From Candidatus Borkfalkia ceftriaxoniphila (GTDB lineage: Bacteria > Bacillota > Clostridia > Christensenellales > Borkfalkiaceae), in assembly GCF_004134775.1 (NCBI RefSeq), contig NZ_SDOZ01000002.1, forward strand, positions 1,090,005 to 1,154,004: a stretch of DNA of 64,000 bases, in the 5' to 3' direction. Shown here piece by piece: positions 24,870 to 33,858 of the stretch. A program made the translations under genes and the position numbers. The notes under the pieces are model-generated. The model was not told the DNA's origin and made no database searches. It saw only the letters and a list, made by a program, of their open reading frames with translations. Position 1 is the stretch's first letter, and every line of letters starts with the position of its first letter.

Positions 24870-26467
24870 AAAAGCGGTTGGCAGTCTTTTTGGGACTGAT
24901 GTTATTTGCGGGCGTCGCCGCGGGATGCGGCGGTCCCGCGGGCAAAAACGATACGTACCTTCTTCCCGACGGGTATAAGGAACTTGCCGTCGGCCGCGCC
25001 ATGGAGAACGCGACCGACGGCATCGGCGTGGAATTCGACCCGCATTTTTTATCGCAGAATATTTCCAAGGGCGCGGCGAAAGAGGACTGGGAGATCGTCA
25101 GACGCCGCACGAAGGAACTCAAAATCCAAAAATTCCGCGTGCAGGTTTTGCCCGAGTGGTTCGAACCGGTCAACGACAACGACGATCCCGATACCGTGAA
25201 TTGGGAGAATATCACCAAAGAGACCGAGGAGATGAAGTCGCTCTACGCGGTGCTCGACTTGGCGGAAGAGATCGGCGCGCACGTGAATATCACGCTGTGG
25301 GGCGTTTCCAAAACGGTAAAACTCATTCCCGGCACGCTGTCGGGTGAATTTAAAAATCCTTTCGCCGCCGAGGCGAACGGCAAAAAACATTTTTTGGGCG
25401 AGGGCAACGATTCCAACAAAAACTGGATCATGGGCGTCGCCGAAGAGATGGAAGAGGAATGGGCGGAAAGTTTTTCCATACTCGTGCAGATCCTCAAAAA
25501 AGATAAGAACTATTCCTGCGTAAAAGAGATCACGCCCGTCAATGAGCCGAGTTGGGCGTATTACGTGCAAAACGCGCAGAACCCCAAAGACGAGGCGGAT
25601 TGGGACGGCTACGTGCGTATGTGCAAAAAGTTGGACGCCAAATTCAAGGCGGATCAAATACGCGACCTGGTGCTGTTCAATCTGTCGGACGACGCGGAAA
25701 ATTACGACTTTCTCGCCAAAAGCGTGGAAGAACTGGGCGAGATCGCGGACCTTTTCAACTCGCACAATTATAAATTCAACCACGATACGCCCAACCAAAA
25801 CATGACGGAATGGGAAGATCGCAACGCGGCGCAGACCGCGCGGGTCGGCAAGCCGCACTTTATCGGCGAATTCGGCTCCAACCAGAACCGCAGCACGAGC
25901 ACCCGCCAGTACGACGTGTACACCTACGAGCGCGGCGTGTTCCTCGTGCGCTCCATGCTCAATTACTTCAACGCGGGAGCCGTGGGCATGAGTTATTGGG
26001 TGCTGTTCGACCAATATTACAACCGCGGCGCGTCGTATAACGAGTTCATGCAGTTGGGGCTGTGGTGCCATAAAAAGGATACGTACGTTTCCGAACCCGA
26101 ATTGCCCGCGCCCGAAACCGATTATCAGATCCGCCCGCAGTACTACGCCTACGGACTGATGGCGAACCACGTTTCGCGCGGCTCGAAGATCTATCCGCTG
26201 CGCACGGGCGACGAACTGATCGCCGCCTCCGCCTTTTTACGCGGGGACGGCAAGTGGGTGTACGTTCTTGCCAACAGTTCCGACGCGGACAAAAAATTCG
26301 CTTTCCGCAACGAATTTTACGGCGAGTTCGACGTGTACGCCTATGCGGAAGACGCGCTGCCCGCGGGCGAAGCGATGATTGCGGCGACGGATACGGCGGC
26401 CTTTGAAAATCAGTGCATGCCCGTTACGAGCAAGGCGCACGGCGTTCTCGTACTCGTGCAAAAATAA
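24866..26467 (+). CDS. GH5-like clan-A glycosidase lipoprotein, copy 2
   Basis: A 533-residue lipoprotein (lipobox AAGC, about 17-20), clearly a paralogue of the preceding gene: shared GVEFDPHFLS/GTELDPHFLS start region, EITPVNEPSW with the presumed acid/base glutamate (about 225), and HFIGEFGSNQ with the presumed nucleophile (about 335). The ATG overlaps the previous stop by 4 nt. Both copies retain both glutamates, so both are probably active. The divergence of loops around the motifs suggests different specificity rather than simple redundancy. It should be anchored outside the cell. Confidence 0.72.
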   Translation: MKKRLAVFLGLMLFAGVAAGCGGPAGKNDTYLLPDGYKELAVGRAMENATDGIGVEFDPHFLSQNISKGAAKEDWEIVRRRTKELKIQKFRVQVLPEWFEPVNDNDDPDTVNWENITKETEEMKSLYAVLDLAEEIGAHVNITLWGVSKTVKLIPGTLSGEFKNPFAAEANGKKHFLGEGNDSNKNWIMGVAEEMEEEWAESFSILVQILKKDKNYSCVKEITPVNEPSWAYYVQNAQNPKDEADWDGYVRMCKKLDAKFKADQIRDLVLFNLSDDAENYDFLAKSVEELGEIADLFNSHNYKFNHDTPNQNMTEWEDRNAAQTARVGKPHFIGEFGSNQNRSTSTRQYDVYTYERGVFLVRSMLNYFNAGAVGMSYWVLFDQYYNRGASYNEFMQLGLWCHKKDTYVSEPELPAPETDYQIRPQYYAYGLMANHVSRGSKIYPLRTGDELIAASAFLRGDGKWVYVLANSSDADKKFAFRNEFYGEFDVYAYAEDALPAGEAMIAATDTAAFENQCMPVTSKAHGVLVLVQK

Positions 26468-26520
26468 TGAAACGTTCGGCAGCATTCCTTGCGGATGCTG
26501 CCATCGTCTGCGGAGGAATT

Positions 26521-29259
26521 ATGCAAAAAACAGACGCAAAATGGATATGGAACGCAAACACAGACTTCAACGCGCATCAGTACGCGGTTTTCCGCAAAGA
26601 ATTTACTATCAAAGGCAGGTCCGCGGCGCTGCACATTACGGCGGATTCCCGCTATCAACTCTATCTCAACGGCGAATATCTCGGATTCGGACCGTTACGC
26701 GCCTATCCCGATCACTATAAAAAGGACGTCTACGAACTCGGCGGGCTGCTGAAAAAGGGAAAAAACGTCCTTTCCGTGCTCGTCGAACATTTCGGATGCG
26801 ATACCTTTCAGTATCTGAAACGGGACGGCGGGCTGTTGGCGTGGCTGGAATCGGAAGGCGAAACCGTGTGGGTGAGCGATCGGTCGTGGAAAGCGGACGC
26901 CGCGCGCGAATATGCCGCGAACGTGCCGCGCATCAGCTGCCAGCAAGGCTACGAAGAGCGGGTCGACGCGCGCGCGTACTGCGGCTGGAAAGAAATTGTC
27001 TGCCGTAAAAAGATGCCGTCCGCGCTCGAATTGCGCCCTTACGACGACGGCCTGCATAAGGAATTGCAGGAGCGGGATATCCCTTTTCTCACGCGTACGC
27101 CCGTATACCCCGCGCGCCTCGTCGAAACCGAGCGCATCGTCGGGAAAAACGCTCAGGTTTGCCTCGACTACCGTAAAATTCTGCCGCGCGACGGATTCGA
27201 CTGCACGCCTTGGAAGATCAGCGCGGGGCTGCTTTTCCGCGTGCGCGCCCGAAAGGCGCATGTTGCCGAAATACGTTACCGCGAATGGTATCACGAAGAG
27301 ATGCTCGTCAACGGCGCGCCCGCGGACAACGGAAAGTTTTCTTTCCGCCGCGGCGAAAACTGGATTTTTCTGCGCGAAGAGGGCACGCGCCATTCGAGCG
27401 TCGTCGGTTTTTCCCTTTCGGGCGAAGGGGGACTCGCCGTCGAAAACGCATATCTCGTCGGCCCGTTTGCGCCCGATGAAAATATGACGGGCGATTTCGC
27501 ACATTACAAGACGGTCGCGGGGGAATCGATCGGAACGGCGGAAAAGGAAAGTATTTTCCAAAACGCTGCCCGCGGCTGTTTGGATAAGATTCCCGAAAGA
27601 TTTCTCGTCGATCTGACGAGCGATCTGATTCCCGAAAACGTGTTTTTGCAATGCTACCGCGAGCCCGCCGAACCCTGTTTCGGCGTACAGGAACGGCAGT
27701 ATCTCTCCGAACGGCTCACGGCGGGCAATTCCGCCGCGTTGCAGACGGGCGGGGAAGAAATACGTTTATTGTTCGATTTCGGCACAGAACTCGTCGGGTT
27801 TCTGTGTTTGGATATTACGGCGGAAGCGGGAGCGGTTTTCGATTTCCACAATTTCGAATTCATTCAGCCCGACGGGCGGAAAAATTTCGCAGAGGGCATG
27901 AACAACACCTGCCGCTATACCGCGAAAGCGGGGCGGCAGACCTTCCGCTTTGCCGTGCGGCGCGGGCTGCGCTACTGCTACGTAACGGTGCGCGGCTGCG
28001 AGAGCGCCGTCTTTCATAAGTTGTACGTCGAGCGCTGTTCCTATCCGCAGACGGGGCGCGGCGATTTTCTTTGCAGCGACTGGAAACTCAACCGCATTTA
28101 CGAAGTCGGCAAAAACACCCTCGTCAACTGCGCGGAGGATACGTTTACCGACTGCCCCACCTACGAACAGGTGCATTGGGTAGGCGATATGCGCAACGAG
28201 GCGCTCGTGCATTTTATGATGAACGGCGACAAAGCGCTCTGGCTGCGCTGTTTAAAACAAGTGGGCGAATCGCTGGAATATTCGGATATCACCCTATCGC
28301 AGGTGCCGAGCGGCTGGTTCAACGTATTGCCCTGCTGGACGTTTCTGTGGATGCGCTCAATCTGCGAATATTACCGCTATACGGGCGATCGAAAGGGCGC
28401 AAAAGAACTCGTGCCGTTCCTGCGTAAAAATTTCGAAGGCATCCGAAAACACGTCAACGGCGACGAGCTGTTTCAGATGTTCGCCTGGAATATGTTCGAC
28501 TGGGCGGCGATGGACACCCCCTGCGACGGCGCGGTGACGCACCTCAACTGTTTCGCCGTGCTCGCGCTTTCCGAAACCGCCGCGTTTTTGCAGGAATTCG
28601 GCGAGCCGTGCGCCGCACAGTGCCGCACGCTCGCGGATTCGATCAACGCCGCGATCAACCGTTTGTTGTGGGACGAAAACAGGCGCGCCTATGTCGACTG
28701 CCTTCGGTATCGGGACGGGAAACGCGTTTTGAGCGAAGTGTTCAGCCAGCAGACGCAGACGATCGCCTTTATGAGCGGCGCGGCGCAAGGGGAAAGAAAG
28801 GAGCGCTGCCGTCTTTTGATGGAAGCGCCCGAAGAGGGGGTTGTGCGTGCGGGCAGTCCCTTTTTCGAATTCTTTTATCTGGAAGCGATGATGCGACGGG
28901 GCGACGATGCGGCGTTTATCGGCGATCTTTTGCGCAGTTGGGGCAAAATGATCGACACGGGCTGCGATACCTTCTGGGAAATGTGGACGTATGCCGCGCC
29001 CGACGGAAGGCTGACGCGCAGCCATTGCCACGGCTGGTCGGCCGCGCCCGTCTATTTTCTAAGCGAATACGTGCTCGGCGTCACGCCCGTCGAGGCAGGC
29101 TACAAAAAAGTGCGCATTCGTCCGCACGCCTGCGGGCTCGAATGGTGCCGCGGCGCGGTGCCCACGCCTTACGGCGACATTCATGTGCGCTGGGAAATGG
29201 TTTCGGGGGAAATGCGCCTTACGTGCAGCGTACCCGAAGGCGTGGAAATTGAATACTGA
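26521..29259 (+). CDS. GH78-like alpha-L-rhamnosidase, large cytoplasmic form
   Basis: A 912-residue protein without a signal peptide. The N-terminal WIWNANTDFNAHQYAVFRKEF and YLNGEYLGFGPLRAYPDHY modules are the usual GH78 accessory sandwiches. The barrel carries FTDCPTYEQVHWVGDMRNE (about 541-559) and DTFWEMWTYAA (about 815-825), and the end has the HGWSAAPVYFLSEYVLGVTP pattern. The frame is open upstream to 26413 inside the previous gene, but GGAGGAATT directly precedes the ATG at 26521. It likely removes rhamnose (or a related terminal sugar) from imported oligosaccharides. Confidence 0.85.
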   Translation: MQKTDAKWIWNANTDFNAHQYAVFRKEFTIKGRSAALHITADSRYQLYLNGEYLGFGPLRAYPDHYKKDVYELGGLLKKGKNVLSVLVEHFGCDTFQYLKRDGGLLAWLESEGETVWVSDRSWKADAAREYAANVPRISCQQGYEERVDARAYCGWKEIVCRKKMPSALELRPYDDGLHKELQERDIPFLTRTPVYPARLVETERIVGKNAQVCLDYRKILPRDGFDCTPWKISAGLLFRVRARKAHVAEIRYREWYHEEMLVNGAPADNGKFSFRRGENWIFLREEGTRHSSVVGFSLSGEGGLAVENAYLVGPFAPDENMTGDFAHYKTVAGESIGTAEKESIFQNAARGCLDKIPERFLVDLTSDLIPENVFLQCYREPAEPCFGVQERQYLSERLTAGNSAALQTGGEEIRLLFDFGTELVGFLCLDITAEAGAVFDFHNFEFIQPDGRKNFAEGMNNTCRYTAKAGRQTFRFAVRRGLRYCYVTVRGCESAVFHKLYVERCSYPQTGRGDFLCSDWKLNRIYEVGKNTLVNCAEDTFTDCPTYEQVHWVGDMRNEALVHFMMNGDKALWLRCLKQVGESLEYSDITLSQVPSGWFNVLPCWTFLWMRSICEYYRYTGDRKGAKELVPFLRKNFEGIRKHVNGDELFQMFAWNMFDWAAMDTPCDGAVTHLNCFAVLALSETAAFLQEFGEPCAAQCRTLADSINAAINRLLWDENRRAYVDCLRYRDGKRVLSEVFSQQTQTIAFMSGAAQGERKERCRLLMEAPEEGVVRAGSPFFEFFYLEAMMRRGDDAAFIGDLLRSWGKMIDTGCDTFWEMWTYAAPDGRLTRSHCHGWSAAPVYFLSEYVLGVTPVEAGYKKVRIRPHACGLEWCRGAVPTPYGDIHVRWEMVSGEMRLTCSVPEGVEIEY

Positions 29260-29279
29260 TAATGATACCGGAGGTAATT

Positions 29280-30257
29280 ATGTACGTAGTGGGGTTTGAT
29301 ATCGGCGGAACGAAATGCGCCGTTTTGATCGCGAAGATCGCGCAGGGAAAGGTGGATTTTCTGTCGCGCAGCCAGATCTGTACGGAAGGCTCGTGGCAGA
29401 GCATTCTGGACCGCCTTTGCGAAATTTACGAGTGCCAACTCGCGCTTCTGGAACTTTCCAAACAAGATATTACGGCGGCGGGCGTGTCCTGCGGCGGCCC
29501 GCTGAGCAGCGAAAAGGGGCTCATCCTGTCGCCGCCCAATCTGCCGGGGTGGGACAGCGTGCCCGTATGCGCCTATCTGGGCGAAAGGCTGGGGGTACCG
29601 GTCCGCCTGATGAACGACGCGGACGCGTGCGCGGTGGCGGAATGGAAATTCGGCGCGGGCGCGGGCAAGAAAAACATGATATTTTTAACCTTCGGCACGG
29701 GGCTGGGGGCGGGGCTCATCTTAAACGGCGCGCTGTACAGCGGCACCAACGACATGGCGGGAGAAGTGGGGCACGTGCGTCTGGAAAAAGACGGCCCCGT
29801 CGGCTACAACAAGGCGGGCTCGTTCGAAAGTTTTTGCAGCGGCGCGGGGATCCGCCAGATCGCGCAGAAATACGCGGCGAAATGCCTCAATCACGGCGAT
29901 CCCGTCAGTTTCTGCCGCGACGCGGACTTTATCCCCAAGATAGACGCCAAGCGCGTCATCGAATGTGCGGAAGAGGGGCACGAGGACGCGATCGCCATTT
30001 TGCGCGAAACGGGCGCCTATTTCGGGAAAGGTCTTGCGGTCTTGGTGGATATCCTCAATCCCGAACTGATCGTGGCGGGCAGCGTGTTCGTGCGCGCGCA
30101 CAAATTTTTGTACGACAGCGCCATGGAAACGCTCAAAGCCGAGGCGTTGGGCGCGTCGCTTGCCGTATGCCGTCTTGCGCCCGCCATGCTCGGAGAAAAA
30201 ATAGGCGATTACGCGGCGGTCGTCGCGGCGACGAGGGGACAAGATGAAATTATTTGA
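29280..30257 (+). CDS. ROK-family sugar kinase lacking the zinc-cysteine motif
   Basis: A 325-residue ROK kinase. The ATP-binding start is GFDIGGTKCAVLIAK and the putative catalytic aspartate lies in LMNDADACAVAE. The EVGH histidine is present, but the usual cysteine cluster CxCGxxGCxE is replaced by GPVGYNKAGSFESFCSG. Family members phosphorylate glucose, mannose, fructose or N-acyl hexosamines. The lack of the zinc site is seen in a minority of ROK proteins and hinders substrate prediction. GGAGGT sits 5 nt before the ATG at 29280; an ATG at 29262 is less likely. The 3' end overlaps the GH2 gene by 14 nt. Confidence 0.82.
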   Translation: MYVVGFDIGGTKCAVLIAKIAQGKVDFLSRSQICTEGSWQSILDRLCEIYECQLALLELSKQDITAAGVSCGGPLSSEKGLILSPPNLPGWDSVPVCAYLGERLGVPVRLMNDADACAVAEWKFGAGAGKKNMIFLTFGTGLGAGLILNGALYSGTNDMAGEVGHVRLEKDGPVGYNKAGSFESFCSGAGIRQIAQKYAAKCLNHGDPVSFCRDADFIPKIDAKRVIECAEEGHEDAIAILRETGAYFGKGLAVLVDILNPELIVAGSVFVRAHKFLYDSAMETLKAEALGASLAVCRLAPAMLGEKIGDYAAVVAATRGQDEII

Positions 30258-32691
30258 ACGTTCTTTAAACGGCGAATGGCAACTCCGCCCCGCTGGCGGC
30301 GGCAAAACTATGCGCGGCAACGTACCAGGCGACGTCAGTTACGACGCGTTTTTAAACGGCGAAAAGCCCGACTACCGCGCAGGGGACAATTATAAACTGT
30401 ACGCCGACCTCGTGCAAAGCGACTTCGAATATTCCCGCGAACTGACCGTCGGGCGCGAATTGCTCGACTGCGACGACGTCGTTTTACAGTGCGACGGGAT
30501 AGACACCTTTTCGGAAATTTTCGTCAACGGCGTGTCGGTGGGTAAGACCGACGATATGTTCATGCAATACAAATTTTCCGTCAAAGCGGCGCTGCGCGAG
30601 GGTAAAAACGAGATCAGAATTTTGCTGCGCTCCACCCTGAAAGAGATGGAAAAGTTTGAAAACGACCGCTACGTATCCATTTTCAACGAAAAGAGAATCT
30701 TCGTGCGCAAGGCGCAGTGCCATTTCGGCTGGGATTGGGCGCCCAACCTGCCCGGGTACGGCGTGTGGCAGGGCGTATCGCTGTACGGCGAAAACAAGTA
30801 CCGCATGCGCGATATCGCCTTTTTCACCCGCCGCGACGGCAGTGTGCGCGCGGAAATTACTTGGAGTTTTTCCGATTATTTCGACGAACGCGCCAAAGAC
30901 GACGAGGCGGTTTTGGAAATTTTCGGGGACGAATCGCTCACCCTTCCCGTGCTCGGTTGCAAGGATAAACTTTGCGGCAAGAAGAGCGTTCTCAATTTTC
31001 ATATCCCGAACGTGCGGCTGTGGTGGCCCAACGGATACGGGAAACAGGAATTTTATTACGCCCGCGTGCAATTGATGCGCGAAGGAAAGGCGCTCGATAC
31101 CGCGGTGCGGCGGTTTGCCGTGCGCGAGATCGAACTCGATCAGAGCGCGTACGACGCGCACTCCAATATCTGCCGTCTGAAAGTAAACGGCGCGCCCGTG
31201 TTCTCAAAGGGCTCCAACTGGGTGCCTGCCGACTGTTTTGCGGGCACGCTGGATGAGAACCGCTACGAAACGCTCTTGGAACTTGCGCGGCGGGCAAACT
31301 TCAATATGCTGCGCGTGTGGGGCGGCGGCTATTACGAAAAGGAAGTTTTTTACGACAAATGCGACGAAAAGGGCATCATGATCTGGCAGGATTTTATGTT
31401 CAGTTGCTGTGATATTCCCTATGATTCCTTTGAATTTATCGAAAAGATCACCGAGGAATCGGAAAACGTATTCGCCCGCCTTCGCGCTCACGCGTGTATC
31501 GCGCTCATATGCGGCGGCAACGAACTCAAAGGCACGCTCGACCCGACCGAAGAGCCCGTGTACGGTCTGCCGTTCGTCGATTATTTTCTGCGCGGCATCG
31601 CGCAGAAATGGTTTCCCGATCTCCCTTACGTCAATCAAAGTCCTTTCGGGTTTACCGAAGTCGCCAACGACCTTCAAAACGGAGACACGCATACCAACTG
31701 CTACGAAGAGGCGATCATCGGCGGAGATATGGCAAAATACCGCGGCGTGCTGGCGAAAAACCGCGCGGCGTTCTTTTCCGAGTGCGCGGTTCTGGGGCCC
31801 TGCCGCTACCGTTCCCTGAAAAAATTCATGCCCGCGGAGAAACTGTGGCCGCTCAACGATCTGTATACCGAGCGCTTTGTGTCGAATCCCTATTCGCCCT
31901 GCCCGCTCACCTTTGCCGAGCGGGAACTTTTGACGGCGCGCCAACTGTTCGGCGCCGTAAATAACGCGCGGGAGTTCTGTCACAAAGGCATGCAGGCGCA
32001 TTACGAAATTTTGAAGAGCGAGATCGAGCACGCCCGCGCGCAGCGTTTTTGCGGCGGCTTTATGAACTGGATGTACAACGATATCTGGCCCACGGGCACC
32101 TGGTCGGTGGTGGACTACTATCTGGAACCGAAATCCGCGTACTACGCCATGCGGGAGGCGTTCCGCCCTCTGCACGCCTTTTTTACAAAGGAAACGGGCG
32201 GATTCCGCGTCAACGTCGTCAACGATACGATGCGCGAAGCCGCGGGCACGCTCACGCTGTGCGGCAAGCGGCTCGGCGGCGAAATTTTATGGCGCGAGCA
32301 GAAGTTTGTGCGCGTCGGTACCGCGAATATCGCCTTTTTCCCCATGCTTGCGGGCAGGGAGCGCGCCGACTACTGGACGGCGGAATTTGCCGCGGAAGGG
32401 GAAATTATCAAGAGCGTGTATTTCCCGAATTTATGGAAACTGCCCTTTCAAAGCGACTATACGTACGAGGTCGCGGAAACGAATGGGGGATACTTTGTGG
32501 ATATCCGCGCCCGCGCGTTCGCCCGCGCCGTAAGCCTTGACGTCGCCAAAGAGAACGCGCGCGTTTGGTATTCGGAAAACTTTTTCGACCTCGAGGCGGG
32601 GGAAACGCGCCGCGTATTTTTGGAAACGAGTGAAACGTTGCGCGCGGAGGATATCCGCGTGAGCGATTTTACGAAATTGCCCGAAGAATAA
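30244..32691 (+). CDS. GH2-family beta-mannosidase-type enzyme, copy 1
   Basis: An 815-residue cytoplasmic enzyme. Typical beta-mannosidase features are the N-terminal jelly-roll (LNGEWQLRP ... VPGDV), KAQCHFGWDWAPNLPGYGVW, the motif CGGNELKG (presumed acid/base glutamate, about 426) and FFSECAVLG (presumed nucleophile, about 513). GH2 beta-mannosidases cleave non-reducing beta-mannose from manno-oligosaccharides or N-glycan cores. The start ATG lies inside the end of the kinase gene, suggesting that kinase and mannosidase are made together and that mannose is the kinase substrate (inference). It is the last gene of cluster B. Confidence 0.87.
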   Translation: MKLFERSLNGEWQLRPAGGGKTMRGNVPGDVSYDAFLNGEKPDYRAGDNYKLYADLVQSDFEYSRELTVGRELLDCDDVVLQCDGIDTFSEIFVNGVSVGKTDDMFMQYKFSVKAALREGKNEIRILLRSTLKEMEKFENDRYVSIFNEKRIFVRKAQCHFGWDWAPNLPGYGVWQGVSLYGENKYRMRDIAFFTRRDGSVRAEITWSFSDYFDERAKDDEAVLEIFGDESLTLPVLGCKDKLCGKKSVLNFHIPNVRLWWPNGYGKQEFYYARVQLMREGKALDTAVRRFAVREIELDQSAYDAHSNICRLKVNGAPVFSKGSNWVPADCFAGTLDENRYETLLELARRANFNMLRVWGGGYYEKEVFYDKCDEKGIMIWQDFMFSCCDIPYDSFEFIEKITEESENVFARLRAHACIALICGGNELKGTLDPTEEPVYGLPFVDYFLRGIAQKWFPDLPYVNQSPFGFTEVANDLQNGDTHTNCYEEAIIGGDMAKYRGVLAKNRAAFFSECAVLGPCRYRSLKKFMPAEKLWPLNDLYTERFVSNPYSPCPLTFAERELLTARQLFGAVNNAREFCHKGMQAHYEILKSEIEHARAQRFCGGFMNWMYNDIWPTGTWSVVDYYLEPKSAYYAMREAFRPLHAFFTKETGGFRVNVVNDTMREAAGTLTLCGKRLGGEILWREQKFVRVGTANIAFFPMLAGRERADYWTAEFAAEGEIIKSVYFPNLWKLPFQSDYTYEVAETNGGYFVDIRARAFARAVSLDVAKENARVWYSENFFDLEAGETRRVFLETSETLRAEDIRVSDFTKLPEE

Positions 32692-32718
32692 AAAAAGAGG
32701 GGATATCCCCTCTTTTTT
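32691..32718. terminator. Bidirectional terminator between convergent clusters B and C
   Basis: A perfect hairpin GAGGGG-ATAT-CCCCTC is flanked by A and T runs on both sides. It serves the GH2 gene on the plus strand and the URO-D-like gene on the minus strand. Confidence 0.88.
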
Positions 32719-33841
32719 ATTTGTAGTTTTTTGCGGCTTGCAGGAAATAGTGGATATTTTCCGCGCTCACGTCGCCCTGTATGTTGTGGGCGGCGGCGAA
32801 AATGTAGCCGCCGCTTTCGCGGAAGGTGTCCATCAGATTTCTGACAGCCTCTCCGATGCTCTCTTTGTTGCCGCGCGGAAGTACGCTTTGCGTGTCCAGT
32901 CCCCCGTGAAAGGCGATGTTTGCGCCGTACGTTTCTTTGAGTCTGCAAGGCGCCATATCCCCGCTGCACGGCTGTATGGGATTGAGGATATCCACGCCCG
33001 CCTCGATGAGCGAGGGGATGAGCGAGAACACGTTGCCGCACGAATGGTGTAAAAATTTCGCCGCGGTCTTTTCTTTGGTAAAGCGCACGCGCTCCTTGAA
33101 ATAGGGCAAAATCATTTCGTCGAACATGGTTTTGGAAAAGAACGTGGAACTCTGCGTGGCGAAATCGTCGCCGCTGGAAGTGTAGTGGATATAACCGCCG
33201 ATCGCTCCGTAATAGAGGTCGGAAACCTGTTTCTGATAGGCTAAAACGCGCTCGAAAAAGCAGTGCACGACTTCGGGCTCCGCCGCCATGCGATAGAGAA
33301 AATCGTCGAATCCGAACATCCAGCAGCCCAGTTCGAATATGCCGTACACGGGGTGCGAGGCGCAGATCACGTAATCGGTGTTTTCATACAGATATTTTGC
33401 CTGCCGTTTGATCGCGTCCAGCGCTTTTACGTCGATCGAATCGGGATCAGGAAAGGGATAATTTTCCACGTCTTTGAGGCCCGCGTCTTTTAGGGGCGAA
33501 TCTACGATATCCCAGTACAAGCCCGTAAATTTGCGCGTAACGCCCCATTCGTCCACGTACGCCGTATCGTCTATCTTGCGGTACAAACTCTTTTTGGGCG
33601 CGAGGATATATCCCACCCCGCGCGTGTCGATATCGTATTCGCGCAAAATGCGCTCGTCGATGGAGGCGGTCGCCGCAAAGGGCAGGCGCTCGTCCTCGTC
33701 ATTCCCGTAAAAGCCCAAAAAGTCTTTCATTTTGGCGATCACCGCGCCGTCCGCCGTCGAGAGCGGGCATCCGCCGAAATCTACGGTCATCTTTTGCGGC
33801 GCGCGGTGCGAAACCGTGTCTAAAAAATCTTGCCTTCTCAT
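32717..33841 (-). CDS. URO-D/MtaA-like family protein, copy 2
   Basis: A 374-residue protein of the uroporphyrinogen decarboxylase superfamily. The family pattern includes MTVDFGGCPLSTADG, SGDDFATQSSTFFS and FLHHSCGNV (about 265-273), with the H-x-C pair of the methyltransferase-like branch. The frame stays open far upstream into the GH2 gene, but GGGAGGAAAAC immediately before the ATG at 33841 sets the start, 17 nt after the GH2 stop. It is the second gene of the minus-strand operon, so it should share the ROK operator control with the GH2 enzyme. The function in a sugar operon is unknown. Confidence 0.78.
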   Translation of the reverse strand: MRRQDFLDTVSHRAPQKMTVDFGGCPLSTADGAVIAKMKDFLGFYGNDEDERLPFAATASIDERILREYDIDTRGVGYILAPKKSLYRKIDDTAYVDEWGVTRKFTGLYWDIVDSPLKDAGLKDVENYPFPDPDSIDVKALDAIKRQAKYLYENTDYVICASHPVYGIFELGCWMFGFDDFLYRMAAEPEVVHCFFERVLAYQKQVSDLYYGAIGGYIHYTSSGDDFATQSSTFFSKTMFDEMILPYFKERVRFTKEKTAAKFLHHSCGNVFSLIPSLIEAGVDILNPIQPCSGDMAPCRLKETYGANIAFHGGLDTQSVLPRGNKESIGEAVRNLMDTFRESGGYIFAAAHNIQGDVSAENIHYFLQAAKNYK

Positions 33842-33858
33842 GTTTTCCTCCCTGAAAC

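Noticed and set aside
26413..26520. 36-residue N-terminal extension of the GH78-like enzyme
   Set aside because: It overlaps the end of the GH5-like gene and lacks a ribosome binding site; GGAGGAATT directly precedes the ATG at 26521.
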